DNA of 64,000 nucleotides from Mariniblastus sp. (GTDB lineage Bacteria; Planctomycetota; Planctomycetia; Pirellulales; Pirellulaceae). Both the position numbers and the translations under genes were made by a program. The DNA is taken from positions 1 through 64,000 of the forward strand of contig JAKVBG010000007.1 in the NCBI GenBank assembly GCA_022447605.1. The letters are read 5' to 3'. Every line of letters begins with the position of its first letter. Positions within the stretch are counted from its first letter, which is position 1. Below the pieces are notes generated by a model. That model was not told the DNA's origin, ran no database searches, and was given only the letters and a program-made list of their open reading frames with translations. Shown in pieces: positions 18,435 to 27,636 of this stretch.

Positions 18435-20405
18435 TTACAGGAACGACTGTTCACCCTTCCAGGTCACGAATCCCTCGATCGCCTCGTATTCGGCCAGTCC
18501 CAGCTGATCGTACAGCCTGGCCGTCTTGGCGTTGCGGTCTTCGGCCCGTTGCCAGAATTCACGGGCGTCGTGGCCTGGAAAGACGGCTCGATCTTTTTGG
18601 GATTCATGTTTGAAGATGGCGTTCCTTTTGAGGATGACTTCGTTTGGACTGAGGGGGACCGCCATCTCGATCTCGTAGGGTTCCCACTCGTGCCACGCCC
18701 CGCGGTACAGGTAGATGGTGCAGTCATCGTACCAGGCTTGCCCCTGGCACTGGTCACAAGCCTGCAGTACGGCGCTCAGGCAGGTGCGATGGGTTCCATG
18801 CGGGTCCCGCAAATCACCGGCCGCATACACCTGGTGAGGTTGGACCTGTTGCAACAGGTCCACAATCATCTGAATATCTTCCGGGGAGAGTGGCTTCTTC
18901 TTGATTTTGCCCGTTTCGTAAAACGGCATATCCAGGAAGTGCAGGTTATCAGCCGGCACCCCGCACAACCTCGTAGCTGCCTTCGCTTCCCCCCTTCGGA
19001 TCAGGCCCTTGACGGCCTGTACCTCTGGGCCATCCACCTGCCCTGCCGATTTGTTCTTAAGGCACTCGTTTAGTCGGCCCTCCAGCTCCTCCGCTGCCTC
19101 TGTGGACAGGCCGAATTCCTGGTGGAAGTCGGATGCGAATTCACAGAAACGGATGGCGTCATCATCAAACACCGCGATATTACCGGACGTCTGGTAGGCG
19201 ACGTGGACCTCGTGTTCCTGGTCGACCAGTCGAATCAGGGTGCCTCCCATGGAAATCACATCGTCGTCGGGATGGGGTGAGAAGATGAGTACACGTTTCG
19301 GGAAAATCTCGTCCCGCTCAGTCCGGATATCCCCGGGCCGAGTGTACTTTTCCGGTTTCCCTCCGGGCCAGCCCGTGATGGTCGATTGCAGGTGCCGGAA
19401 GACACGGAGATTGATGTCGTAGGCGGGACCGTGTTCAGCCAGCAGGTCCTGCAAGCCACCCTCGTTGTAATCCTCATCGGTCAATTTAAGGATCGGTTTA
19501 CTCACTTGCTGGGCTAACGAGAGGACCGCCTTGCGCGTCAATTCCTTGGTCCACTGGATCGAACCGGTCAGCCACGGGCAGCGGTAGCGGGTCAGGCCTT
19601 GAGCCGCAGACAGGTCGAGAATGAACTTGGCACTGGGGTGCTCCTGCAGAAAGCTGGCCGACACTGACGAAGTGACGCTACCTTCGATAGCGGTGGCGGC
19701 GATTTCAGCTTTGTGTTCGCCATAGGCAATAATCAGGATTTCTTCCGCTCGCAGAATCGATCCGACGCCCATGGTGATGGCCCGTCTCGGCACGTTTTCC
19801 TCACCAAAAAAATCACTGGACGCGTCGGCCCGGGTGATTTTATCGAGGGTAATCAATCGCGTTAAACTCTCCTTGCTCGATCCGGGCTCGTTAAAACCGA
19901 TGTGTCCCGTACGCCCGATCCCCAGTAGCTGGATGTCAATGCCGCCCATCATTTCAATTTTGGCTTCGTACTGGACGCAGTAGTCGGCCACATCCTGCTT
20001 GGCCAGCAACCCGTCCGGGATATTGATATTTTCGGCCGGTATGTCGATATGATCAAACAGGTGTTCGTGCATGAATCGAACATAGCTTTGCAGTTCGTCC
20101 GGATGGATTGGGTAATATTCATCCAGGTTGAAGGTCGCTACATTTTTGAATGACAGCCCTTCTTCCCGATGCATGCGAACCAGTTCGGCATAGACGCCGA
20201 CGGGCGTACTGCCGGTGGCCAATCCCAGTACACAGAGGCGGTCCTGGGCGTTGCGGGTGCGGATCATGCCCGCAATATGTTCGGCGACGGCGCGGGAGGC
20301 ATCGCCAGGCTGTTCAAACACCCGTATCGGGATGTTTTCGAACGAGTTGCGCGTCGCGCCAATGCTGCTACCTGCCATGTCTTTGAGTTCTGTTTCCGAT
20401 TCCAT
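18435..20405 (-). CDS. NagB-like (glucosamine-6-phosphate deaminase) / LmbE (PIG-L) deacetylase fusion
   Basis: This 656-aa protein has an N-terminal NagB-like domain (residues about 25-290) and a C-terminal LmbE/PIG-L domain (from about 370). The NagB part shows LGLATGSTPVGVY, FNLDEYYPI (Asp95) and GIGRTGHIGFNEPGS (His168, Glu173). Thr166 replaces the Asp that E. coli NagB has at 141. The LmbE part has SPHPDDDVISMGG near residue 377 and PHGTHRTC, matching the zinc-binding HPDD and HxxH motifs of GlcNAc-type deacetylases. The combination would suit deacetylation and deamination of an amino sugar. ATG 20405 is chosen, although the frame is open to 20558. An AGE gene follows 18 bp downstream. 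Confidence 0.9.
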   Translation of the reverse strand: MESETELKDMAGSSIGATRNSFENIPIRVFEQPGDASRAVAEHIAGMIRTRNAQDRLCVLGLATGSTPVGVYAELVRMHREEGLSFKNVATFNLDEYYPIHPDELQSYVRFMHEHLFDHIDIPAENINIPDGLLAKQDVADYCVQYEAKIEMMGGIDIQLLGIGRTGHIGFNEPGSSKESLTRLITLDKITRADASSDFFGEENVPRRAITMGVGSILRAEEILIIAYGEHKAEIAATAIEGSVTSSVSASFLQEHPSAKFILDLSAAQGLTRYRCPWLTGSIQWTKELTRKAVLSLAQQVSKPILKLTDEDYNEGGLQDLLAEHGPAYDINLRVFRHLQSTITGWPGGKPEKYTRPGDIRTERDEIFPKRVLIFSPHPDDDVISMGGTLIRLVDQEHEVHVAYQTSGNIAVFDDDAIRFCEFASDFHQEFGLSTEAAEELEGRLNECLKNKSAGQVDGPEVQAVKGLIRRGEAKAATRLCGVPADNLHFLDMPFYETGKIKKKPLSPEDIQMIVDLLQQVQPHQVYAAGDLRDPHGTHRTCLSAVLQACDQCQGQAWYDDCTIYLYRGAWHEWEPYEIEMAVPLSPNEVILKRNAIFKHESQKDRAVFPGHDAREFWQRAEDRNAKTARLYDQLGLAEYEAIEGFVTWKGEQSFL

Positions 20406-20757
20406 TTTTCTGTCTTTTCCAGGCTGCTGTTTACCGGCTGGGTTGATTGCCAGTCTCTTAGTCTCAATCAACCAGGATCGGCTGGAAACCCCCGATTCGA
20501 AGATCGGTTCCCGTTCTCTGAAGTTCGCTGGCGCTCCCTCGGTTCCGGAGAGCCTCATTTTAAACGTCTCCGCCCTGTACTGAGACAGTCGGGGCGGCGA
20601 TCTGGCCGATATTTCGGGGTTTATATGGCGACTTAATCCGGATGGGCAGAGTGGTTGGCCGGGAATTGTCCGGAATCGATTGCGGTGGCCGATTTCATCC
20701 TGTCCCGAGGCCTGTAGAACCCGTATCGAGAACCTTCGCCGATTGACCAGGCCGGGA
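20406..20757 (-). other. Intergenic region upstream of the NagB-LmbE gene
   Basis: This 352-bp stretch lies between the start of the NagB-LmbE gene and the end of the cyclodeaminase gene. The fusion's frame stays open to 20558, but that part has no family similarity that I can see. It probably holds the promoter; I find no well-formed -35/-10 pair, RNA gene or repeat. Confidence 0.5.
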
Positions 20758-21708
20758 TCAGGCCAGATCGTTCTTCAGGCAGAGTTCAGCGGCTGCCAAA
20801 TCCTCAATCGAAGCGCCAACCGATTTAAAAACCGTGATCTGGCCATCTGGCCGCTGAACCGGATAGCCCCTGGCCAAATCGGCCAGCTCCGCGACGATTT
20901 TGGACTCATCCAGCGCTCCCGAGGCAATTGTCTGGACCAGGTCCCCTCCCTCGCTCAGGGCGCCGGCACGGGTGTCGACATAAACGGCTGTGGCCCGTCG
21001 CATTACTTCGTCGTCCGTTTCCCGCATGTCGGCGCGGTAAGACCCGACCAGGTCCAGATGGGAGCCCGGTTTCAACCAGGCTCCCTCGATCAATGGCTGG
21101 CGGGCCAGTGTGGCTGTCGAGATCAGGTCGGCCTGGCGGGCGGCCGACTCGAGGGTTGGTACGGCCCGGATGGAAAAACTGCCGTCGTCAAGGTCTTGAA
21201 CGACCGCTTGTGCTTTGTCCGGGTCTCGTCCCCAAACCAGCACTTCGTCCAGATTGCGGACGCATCGATGGGCGCGTATCAATTCCCGCGACAATCGCCC
21301 CGTTCCCACCATCAGCATGACGCGGGCCTGCTCACTGGCAAGGTAACGCGAGGCCAAGGCGGAAGCGGCGGCCGTTCGTCGTGCGGTGATTTCCGGACCG
21401 TCGGCCAGGGCGACCAGTTCACCCGTTTGACCATGGAACAAGAGATAGATTCCCTGGACGGCCGGAAGTCCTCGGGCTCCGTTTTCGGGGTAGACATTCA
21501 CGACTTTGACCCCGACCGATCCCTGAGGACGCCAGGCGGGCATGATCAACAGCGTGGCATCGGGACCATGGCCCTGGGGAACTTGATGATGATGCCGCGG
21601 AGGAGCCGTTGCATCTCCGCGAAACACATCGTCCAGTGTAGCGATCAGCTCCGGGTACGGAGTGCGCTCACGAATTTCCTCAGCGGTCAAATAGGGGACC
21701 AGGTTCAT
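20758..21708 (-). CDS. Ornithine cyclodeaminase / mu-crystallin family protein
   Basis: This 316-aa NAD(P)-dependent enzyme has a Rossmann motif in MLMVGTGRLSRELIRAH near residue 133, preceded by family segments such as PPRHHHQVPQGHGPDATLLI and VGVKVVNVYPENG. The family includes ornithine cyclodeaminase, alanine dehydrogenase and ketimine reductases. The usual Lys of the active site is present in VGVKVVN. Specificity inside the family cannot be assigned by eye. It is co-directional with the NagB-LmbE gene but 350 bp away, so it is probably a separate unit. It is divergent from the SRPBCC gene at 21928. Confidence 0.87.
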   Translation of the reverse strand: MNLVPYLTAEEIRERTPYPELIATLDDVFRGDATAPPRHHHQVPQGHGPDATLLIMPAWRPQGSVGVKVVNVYPENGARGLPAVQGIYLLFHGQTGELVALADGPEITARRTAAASALASRYLASEQARVMLMVGTGRLSRELIRAHRCVRNLDEVLVWGRDPDKAQAVVQDLDDGSFSIRAVPTLESAARQADLISTATLARQPLIEGAWLKPGSHLDLVGSYRADMRETDDEVMRRATAVYVDTRAGALSEGGDLVQTIASGALDESKIVAELADLARGYPVQRPDGQITVFKSVGASIEDLAAAELCLKNDLA

Positions 21709-21927
21709 CCACTCTCCAGCAAGGGTTGCCAGGCAGTTTGCATCTCTTTCGATGATCGCAGGGCGGCCATCGGTCGTTCCTCATGATAATGCGAGTTTGG
21801 GCCGGTTGCAGCAGGTTGGCTCGGCAGGCAAGGCCGGCCCGTCTCCTGGTCAATAGTTGAAAAACGGGGGCGTTCGGTTAGGATGTCCGTTTGGCCGAGA
21901 ACCCGCTGCTTTCACGTGCAAATTTTC

Positions 21928-22572
21928 ATGAGCGGTATCGTAAAATTTCTGTTGTTCCTGGCGATCGCGGTGGTGATCGCTGTTGGTTGCCTCTGGTTTT
22001 TGGGAGGAAAAAAACAGGAATACTCTACGGTTGTTTCCATCAATGCATCACCCGATCAGGTTTATCCCTACTTGATCGAGCCGGACCGGTTAAAAAAATG
22101 GAAATCCGAACTCCTGGATATCCAGCCGCTCAGCGAGGGACCGGTCGAGTTGGGATCAAAATCGGTCTCCACGCTCCAGGTCAATGGGAAAACCAGAGTC
22201 TGCAATGACGAGGTGATCCGGTTTCAGGAGAACCGGGTTTTCACCGTCCGGTCGCGGGGTCCCAACACGATTCTCAGTTCCATTTTCAAACTCGAAAATG
22301 AATCGGGTAAGACCGGTTTGAGCTACCAGATCAAGCTGACGACCCGTGGGTTTGACCGACTGTTCGTTCCCTTCCAGGATTCGGATCGGACACAGAAAGG
22401 GATGGTTCGCGACGCGTTGGCACTCAAAAAAATAGTTGAATCCGAGATCCTTGCAATGCCGTTTAATGTTCGTGAGAATTCACCCGATGAACCGGGCGGG
22501 GGACAACCCGCGACAGGCGAGGCAAGCCAGCAGGATGAGCGGGAGGACCGTTCCCAGCCCGACAACCCATGA
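21928..22572 (+). CDS. Membrane-anchored SRPBCC (START-like) domain protein
   Basis: This 214-aa protein begins with one transmembrane helix (residues about 4-24, FLLFLAIAVVIAVGCLWFLG) and a basic GGKKQ junction. The SRPBCC fold follows: VVSINASPDQVYPYLIEPDRL is the typical first strand and helices of polyketide-cyclase/START-like proteins. These domains bind hydrophobic ligands; no catalytic motif is evident. The last 40 residues are Pro, Glu, Asp and Gln rich and probably disordered. ATG 21928 is preferred to 21883, because it starts right at the helix. The gene is 55 bp upstream of folD in the same direction. Confidence 0.72.
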   Translation: MSGIVKFLLFLAIAVVIAVGCLWFLGGKKQEYSTVVSINASPDQVYPYLIEPDRLKKWKSELLDIQPLSEGPVELGSKSVSTLQVNGKTRVCNDEVIRFQENRVFTVRSRGPNTILSSIFKLENESGKTGLSYQIKLTTRGFDRLFVPFQDSDRTQKGMVRDALALKKIVESEILAMPFNVRENSPDEPGGGQPATGEASQQDEREDRSQPDNP

Positions 22573-22627
22573 CCAGTCGCGGGGCCGGCACGTCAGCCCC
22601 GTCGCTTAACGGAAGCAGGGAGAAAGC

Positions 22628-23515
22628 ATGGCCGCGGAAGTTTTGGACGGCAAGCGGATTGCCAAGGAAATTCAATCTGAAATCAAACAGCGGGTGGCCC
22701 GTTTCGTGGAGGGTGGCCAGGCTGCCCCGACACTGGCCGCGGTTCTGGTGGGGGAGGATCCTGCCAGCCAGGTATATGTGCGCAACAAGGAACGCGCCTG
22801 CCAGCGCGCGGGGATCAACAGCCAATTGCACCGGCTGCCCGAGCAGTCGACGACGAAGGAAGTCCTCGATCTGGTCCATGGTTTGAACGAGGATCCTGGT
22901 GTGAACGGGATTCTCGTCCAGCTGCCATTGCCGTCGGGCGTGGACAGTCAGGTCGTGCTGGATGCCGTGAACCCGCTGAAAGATGTCGACGCTTTCCACC
23001 CCCAGAACGTCGGCTTGATCTCCCAGGGTCGGCCGCAATTCCTGCCCTGCACGCCGCATGGGATTGTCCAGATGTTGAAGCGATACCAGATCAACACCCG
23101 GGGCAAGCACGTCGTAATTGTTGGTCGCAGCGATATCGTCGGCAAGCCGATGGCGCTGATGCTGGCCAATCGTGACATCGGGCTGGGTCCGGACATGGCC
23201 AATGCCACCGTCACGATCTGCCATAGTCAAACGGCCGATCTCGCAGCCATCACCCGGCAGGCCGATATCTTGATCGCCGCCATTGGGCAACCGGAGTTCA
23301 TCACCGCTGCGATGGTGAAGCCGGGGGCCGTCGTGGTCGACGTGGGTATCAATCGGACCGACGACGGGCTGGTGGGAGATGTCCATTACCAGGACGTGGC
23401 AGCCGAGGCTTCCTACCTGACACCGGTTCCCGGTGGTGTCGGCCCATTGACCGTTACCATGTTGTTGGAAAATACGCTTGCGGCAGCTGAAATCCAACAG
23501 GCGGCCACCACTTAG
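22628..23515 (+). CDS. folD: Methylenetetrahydrofolate dehydrogenase / cyclohydrolase
   Basis: This 295-aa bifunctional enzyme oxidises 5,10-methylene-THF to methenyl-THF with NADP and hydrolyses it to 10-formyl-THF. Signature elements are VLVGEDPASQVYVRNKERAC (with the catalytic Lys), GILVQLPLPSGVD, FLPCTPHG, the nucleotide-binding VIVGRSDIVGKPMALML, and PVPGGVGPLTVTMLLENT at the end. Between ML and ATVTICHSQT there is a short insertion (DIGLGPDM) compared with the E. coli enzyme. GGGAGAAAGC lies just upstream of ATG 22628 and may serve as the ribosome binding site. Confidence 0.96.
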   Translation: MAAEVLDGKRIAKEIQSEIKQRVARFVEGGQAAPTLAAVLVGEDPASQVYVRNKERACQRAGINSQLHRLPEQSTTKEVLDLVHGLNEDPGVNGILVQLPLPSGVDSQVVLDAVNPLKDVDAFHPQNVGLISQGRPQFLPCTPHGIVQMLKRYQINTRGKHVVIVGRSDIVGKPMALMLANRDIGLGPDMANATVTICHSQTADLAAITRQADILIAAIGQPEFITAAMVKPGAVVVDVGINRTDDGLVGDVHYQDVAAEASYLTPVPGGVGPLTVTMLLENTLAAAEIQQAATT

Positions 23516-23680
23516 ATCGGCTGCCGGGGCCCCTCGTTTTTGAGTGGTTCCCCGCAAAAAAGAAAATTATTGCGGATATGTTCGTCGCCCGCCTGACGCG
23601 ATAGGTATAGAATCGAAAAGACCTTTCGACTCGTCAGGCTTGCTGGGCTTTTTGGACCATCACGGGAAATTCTACAACCG

Positions 23681-26590
23681 ATGACGAATCTGCAATCGCT
23701 TTCCAATCCGGCCTGTCGGCTCTTGGCCCTGGCCTTGCTGGCAGGCTCGCTGCTGTTGGTGGCCGGTTGTGGAGGCTGCACCGAGGAAGACCCCCAGGCG
23801 AATGCCGGGAAAGAAGAAGACAAGCAGGAGCAGGCCAAGGAGAATTACGAAGACAGACCGTCGGTCGTATTTCCCGGCAACTATTACGATGAAATTCGCA
23901 CCAATCGGACCAAGCTGGGCCACTGGGTGACGGCCGATATCCGGATGATTGCCAACAACTTCGACGCTCGGGGCGAACTGTTGGCCCGGCCGTTTAACGG
24001 ACGATCGAACCAGCCTTCGACGGTCTGGAGGACCAACTATTTCCCGCAATCGGTTCGGCCAGCTTCGTTGCCCAAAGAAGAGTGGCGCAATTTTCAAATC
24101 AGCCTGTACCTGCCCAAGAACCCGAACCTGAAGAATGCCAGTGTCGATTTCGAATTCAACAGTGGAACCAGTGGGATTTTGCAGCACGCGACGCGATTGA
24201 CTCGTGCGGCCATGCACAACTTCCAGCAGCACCTGGTCGTCTTGACCAACCGGCCTGACGCTTACGCCTATGTCACGGTTCTGGACAGTGTGGTGATTCC
24301 CGATCTGACCTACCAGAGCGAGCGCTTTCCGCCCTTCTATTACGTGGTGCGCACACGTCCCAGCACGGACCCGATCCCCCTGCCCCGGGAAGCGTTGAAC
24401 TGGACCACGATTGGTTACCTGATCTGGGACGACCTGAACCCGGACCAACTGGATACCGACCAACAACAATCCCTGATCGACTGGTTGCACTTTGGTGGGC
24501 AGTTGATTTTGAGTGGCCCCGACTGCCTGGACAAACTGCAATCCAGCTTCCTGGCCGAATATTTGCCAGCCAGTTTTGAGGGGACGCGCAACCTGACCAA
24601 CGAGGACCTGCGGGAGCTCAACGAGCACTGGGCAATCCCGGTCAAGAATAACCCGCAACAGAAGCATGTCCTCCAGGTCGATGAAAAAAGCCCTTTGATT
24701 GGCGTCGATTTCAAGCCACACCCGGAAGGGAAGTTCGTGACTCATACGGGAGAGATTGCGATTGAGCGCCAGGTGGGGCGGGGGCGAGTCGTGGTGACAT
24801 CGTTTTCACTGGACGAAGCGCCGGTGGTTGCCTGGCCCAGTTATCGCAGTTTTTTTAACGGTTGTTTGCTGCGCAAGCCGGCCCGCCAGTTTGGAAAGAC
24901 CCGTTCCGATACACTCTCATTCAAGTTTCTGAATGACCGAACCCATATCCTCGACCCGATGCTGGCGACCACCTTGCGGTATACCAGCCGCGACCTTTCC
25001 AACGGCGAAGAGACGCACCAGCTCAATTTCAAACAGCTTGCCGAGCTGGGCACTCAGCCGCCGGTCTCGGCCGGCAATAATTTTGCGTGGAACCAGGACG
25101 TGACGGCGGAGACCATGGAAACAGGTTTTAACCTGGTCGGGCAACCCGCCACGAACAAGCAGCGGCGGATCGAAGACAGCTGGCATTACGGAGGCTACCA
25201 GCACGATCTCCAGGCCGGCAATGCCGGCTGGAACGACCAGAGCGGGATATCCAATGCGGCCCGCGAGACGTTGGTCGAATCGGCCGGTATCACGCCGCCC
25301 TCCAGTAAGTTTGTCTTCCAGATGCTGGCCATTTATCTGCTGGTCCTGGTCCCTTTGAACTGGCTGGTTTTTCGCTTGATGGGGCGGGTGGAGTGGGCCT
25401 GGGTGGCCGCTCCTCTGATTGCTATTGCCGGTGCGTTTGCCGTTGCCAGAATGGCTTCGTTGGATATCGGGTTTGTGCGCAGCAACACTCAGGTTGGCTT
25501 GTTGGAGGTCTACCAAGGTCATCCGCGCGGCCATTTGAGCCAATACTCAGCACTCTACACATCGCTCTCAACCGGATACGAACTCGATCTGGACAATGCC
25601 TCGGCCCAGTCCCTTCCCTTTGGACTTTCCGCCGAGAAGTTTCGGCGGAAAGAGGGGGCGTCGTCGGTCACCATGCACAAGACGCTGGCCAACCGCCTGG
25701 AGAATTTTCAGGTCCAGTCCAATACGACTGGCTTGTTGCATACCGAGATGATGTTGGACCTGGGAGGGTCTTTTCGATACGACGACCGTTCATCGGGCAC
25801 TCGCCTGGAAAACAACAGCCAGGTTTCATTGCAGCAGGCAGCCATCTACCGGAGGTTGCCCGATTCAACCTTGGAGTTTGCCTGGGTTGGGGACCTGCCT
25901 GAGGGGGATATCCAGGAAGATTTGCAGTTCCAACCGCTGTTCGCTCCGTCAGCCACGGCAACACTCGGTTCGTTGATCTGTCCGGAAGACCCCAAATCGG
26001 TTGCCCGACGGATCTGGACCGAGGTGGCCCAGCGACAGGGATTGCCTGCCTTTGACGAGAACACGAGGCTTTCGATTGAGCCGTTTCTGGACGTAGCGGA
26101 AATTGAGCCACGGCGGGAAGCGTTTCAGGTAGCCAGTGAGAATCGACTGGCCAATCCGCTCGAACCGCTCGAACCGCTCGAACCGGGCGGCAACGGTCCA
26201 GCCGATCTCAGCGTACCGAGATCGCTTGATTACCCCACATTTGAATCCGTATTCACCGAACTGTTTCCGGCCACGAAGATCCATGTCAGTCGTCTGCTCG
26301 ACGCGGTCCTGGAAAACTTGCCGGTCGCTCCAGGGGAGACGCGGCTGCTTGGATCGACCCGGCAAACCTTGGGCAACAATCGGTTTGATCCGGTTTCGAC
26401 CCAGACAGACCAGGAGACCTTGGTGCTGGTTCACCTGAAGCGGCCCCCCCTGCTCGACGCCCGGCCGGACAGCAATCTGCTGAGTGATTTTGGAGCGGTG
26501 CGAAGTAGTCTTGATTGGGAAAATGAGCTGGACGAACTGGACGAACTGGACGGTCAGGGTGAATCGGATCAACCGGTGGATCAGGAATGA
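23681..26590 (+). CDS. Large lipoprotein with membrane segments, linked to an ABC ATPase
   Basis: I cannot name this 969-aa protein. It starts with a lipoprotein signal ending LLLVAGC (residues about 15-30), followed by a Glu/Lys-rich linker. A middle region around residues 240-300 reads LIDWLHFGGQLILSGPDCL, like the GATase1-type fold of auxiliary ABC proteins such as GldG; this resemblance is tentative. Two hydrophobic helices lie at about 543-565 and 570-592 (MLAIYLLVLVPLNWLVFRLM and VAAPLIAIAGAFAVARMAS). The C-terminus has DELDELD repeats. It is 80 bp upstream of an ABC ATPase gene on the same strand, so it may be the membrane partner. It starts at ATG 23681. Confidence 0.75.
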   Translation: MTNLQSLSNPACRLLALALLAGSLLLVAGCGGCTEEDPQANAGKEEDKQEQAKENYEDRPSVVFPGNYYDEIRTNRTKLGHWVTADIRMIANNFDARGELLARPFNGRSNQPSTVWRTNYFPQSVRPASLPKEEWRNFQISLYLPKNPNLKNASVDFEFNSGTSGILQHATRLTRAAMHNFQQHLVVLTNRPDAYAYVTVLDSVVIPDLTYQSERFPPFYYVVRTRPSTDPIPLPREALNWTTIGYLIWDDLNPDQLDTDQQQSLIDWLHFGGQLILSGPDCLDKLQSSFLAEYLPASFEGTRNLTNEDLRELNEHWAIPVKNNPQQKHVLQVDEKSPLIGVDFKPHPEGKFVTHTGEIAIERQVGRGRVVVTSFSLDEAPVVAWPSYRSFFNGCLLRKPARQFGKTRSDTLSFKFLNDRTHILDPMLATTLRYTSRDLSNGEETHQLNFKQLAELGTQPPVSAGNNFAWNQDVTAETMETGFNLVGQPATNKQRRIEDSWHYGGYQHDLQAGNAGWNDQSGISNAARETLVESAGITPPSSKFVFQMLAIYLLVLVPLNWLVFRLMGRVEWAWVAAPLIAIAGAFAVARMASLDIGFVRSNTQVGLLEVYQGHPRGHLSQYSALYTSLSTGYELDLDNASAQSLPFGLSAEKFRRKEGASSVTMHKTLANRLENFQVQSNTTGLLHTEMMLDLGGSFRYDDRSSGTRLENNSQVSLQQAAIYRRLPDSTLEFAWVGDLPEGDIQEDLQFQPLFAPSATATLGSLICPEDPKSVARRIWTEVAQRQGLPAFDENTRLSIEPFLDVAEIEPRREAFQVASENRLANPLEPLEPLEPGGNGPADLSVPRSLDYPTFESVFTELFPATKIHVSRLLDAVLENLPVAPGETRLLGSTRQTLGNNRFDPVSTQTDQETLVLVHLKRPPLLDARPDSNLLSDFGAVRSSLDWENELDELDELDGQGESDQPVDQE
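26156..26182 (+). repeat. 9-bp tandem repeat inside the lipoprotein gene
   Basis: Three exact copies of CCGCTCGAA encode repeated Leu-Glu-Pro. They lie in a linker-like part of the 969-aa lipoprotein. The repeats keep the reading frame, so copy-number change would only alter linker length. Confidence 0.85.
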
Positions 26591-26670
26591 TGACGAAACG
26601 GCCAGCGCGAATCGGCCCCATCAAGCGCTGCCACCCAAAGACCTTTCCTTGAACAGACAGAACAGAATCG

Positions 26671-27597
26671 ATGATCGAACTGAACGACTTTGGCAAAGAT
26701 TACGGTGAATTTACAGCGGTCAGCGCGCTGAATCTGAACATTGGCGAGGGCGAGATGTTTGGTTTCATCGGGCCCAACGGTGCCGGCAAGAGTACAACGA
26801 TCCGGTTCCTGGCGACCTTGCTGCGCGCCTCGCGGGGAGACGGTTCGGTCAACGGTTACAGCGTATCGGGCGACCCGATGGAAGTGCGGCGCAGTGTGGG
26901 GTACATGCCGGACAGTTTTGGTGTCTATGACGGGATGAAAGTCTGGGAGTTTCTCGATTTTTTTGCCGTGGCTTATCAGATTGGGCGGACCCAGAGGAAG
27001 CAGGTGATCCGGGATGTCCTGGAGTTGCTGGACCTGACCCATAAGCGTGATGATTTTGTTAACGGACTTTCTCGCGGTATGAAGCAGCGCCTCTGTCTGG
27101 CCAAGACGCTGGTACACGATCCCCCTGTCCTGATCCTGGATGAACCGGCCAGTGGGTTGGATCCCCGTGCCCGGATTGAAGTCAAGGCTTTACTGAAGGA
27201 ATTGAGGCAGATGGGCAAAACCATCCTGATCTCCAGTCATATTTTGACCGAACTGGCCGACTGTTGCACTTCGATTGGCATTATTGAGCGGGGCCAGCTG
27301 TTGATGCACGGTCCGATCGAGGACGTCTACAAGCGGATCCGGGGGAACGTGGTGATCCACGCGCGGCTTGGCAAGGAACTCCAGAAAGGCTTGTCAATCA
27401 TCCGATCCAACCCCGCCGTTCGTGACGTCCAGGTCGACGGCGAACAGGTGGTGATCGAGTTCGCTGAAGGATCCTCTGACCAGGCCGCGTTGTTGGCCGA
27501 GTTGGTCAAGAACCAGGTGGAAGTCAAGAGCTATGCCGAGAAAGAACCGACCCTGGAGGATGTGTTCATGATGGTCACCAAGGGGCTGGTCTCTTAA
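26671..27597 (+). CDS. ABC transporter ATP-binding protein (ABC-2/NatA type)
   Basis: This 308-aa ATPase has Walker A GPNGAGKSTT near residue 34, the signature LSRGMKQRLCLAK, Walker B PVLILDEPASGLDP and the switch His in ILISSHILTEL. The extended C-terminal region of about 90 residues, after the DrrA/NatA-type segment, is typical of ATPases that pair with ABC-2 permeases. No separate permease gene lies beside it. The only membrane candidate is the 969-aa lipoprotein 80 bp upstream. It starts at ATG 26671 and converges with a hypothetical gene 39 bp downstream. Confidence 0.92.
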   Translation: MIELNDFGKDYGEFTAVSALNLNIGEGEMFGFIGPNGAGKSTTIRFLATLLRASRGDGSVNGYSVSGDPMEVRRSVGYMPDSFGVYDGMKVWEFLDFFAVAYQIGRTQRKQVIRDVLELLDLTHKRDDFVNGLSRGMKQRLCLAKTLVHDPPVLILDEPASGLDPRARIEVKALLKELRQMGKTILISSHILTELADCCTSIGIIERGQLLMHGPIEDVYKRIRGNVVIHARLGKELQKGLSIIRSNPAVRDVQVDGEQVVIEFAEGSSDQAALLAELVKNQVEVKSYAEKEPTLEDVFMMVTKGLVS

Positions 27598-27602
27598 GGC
27601 TT

Positions 27603-27632
27603 CCGCAGTCGAGTTTACCGCTCGGTTTGCGG
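27603..27632. terminator. Imperfect hairpin between convergent genes
   Basis: The outer arms CCGCA and TGCGG flank an inner GAG/CTC pair in the 39-bp gap between the ABC ATPase gene and the convergent gene at 27637. Neither side has a clear T-run. It could act in both directions, but this is weak. Confidence 0.3.
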
Positions 27633-27636
27633 CTTG

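Noticed and set aside
17262-19073. 603-codon plus-strand open frame
   Set aside because: It is antisense to the AGE epimerase and the NagB-LmbE fusion, both with strong motifs. GC-rich antisense frames are common in this window.
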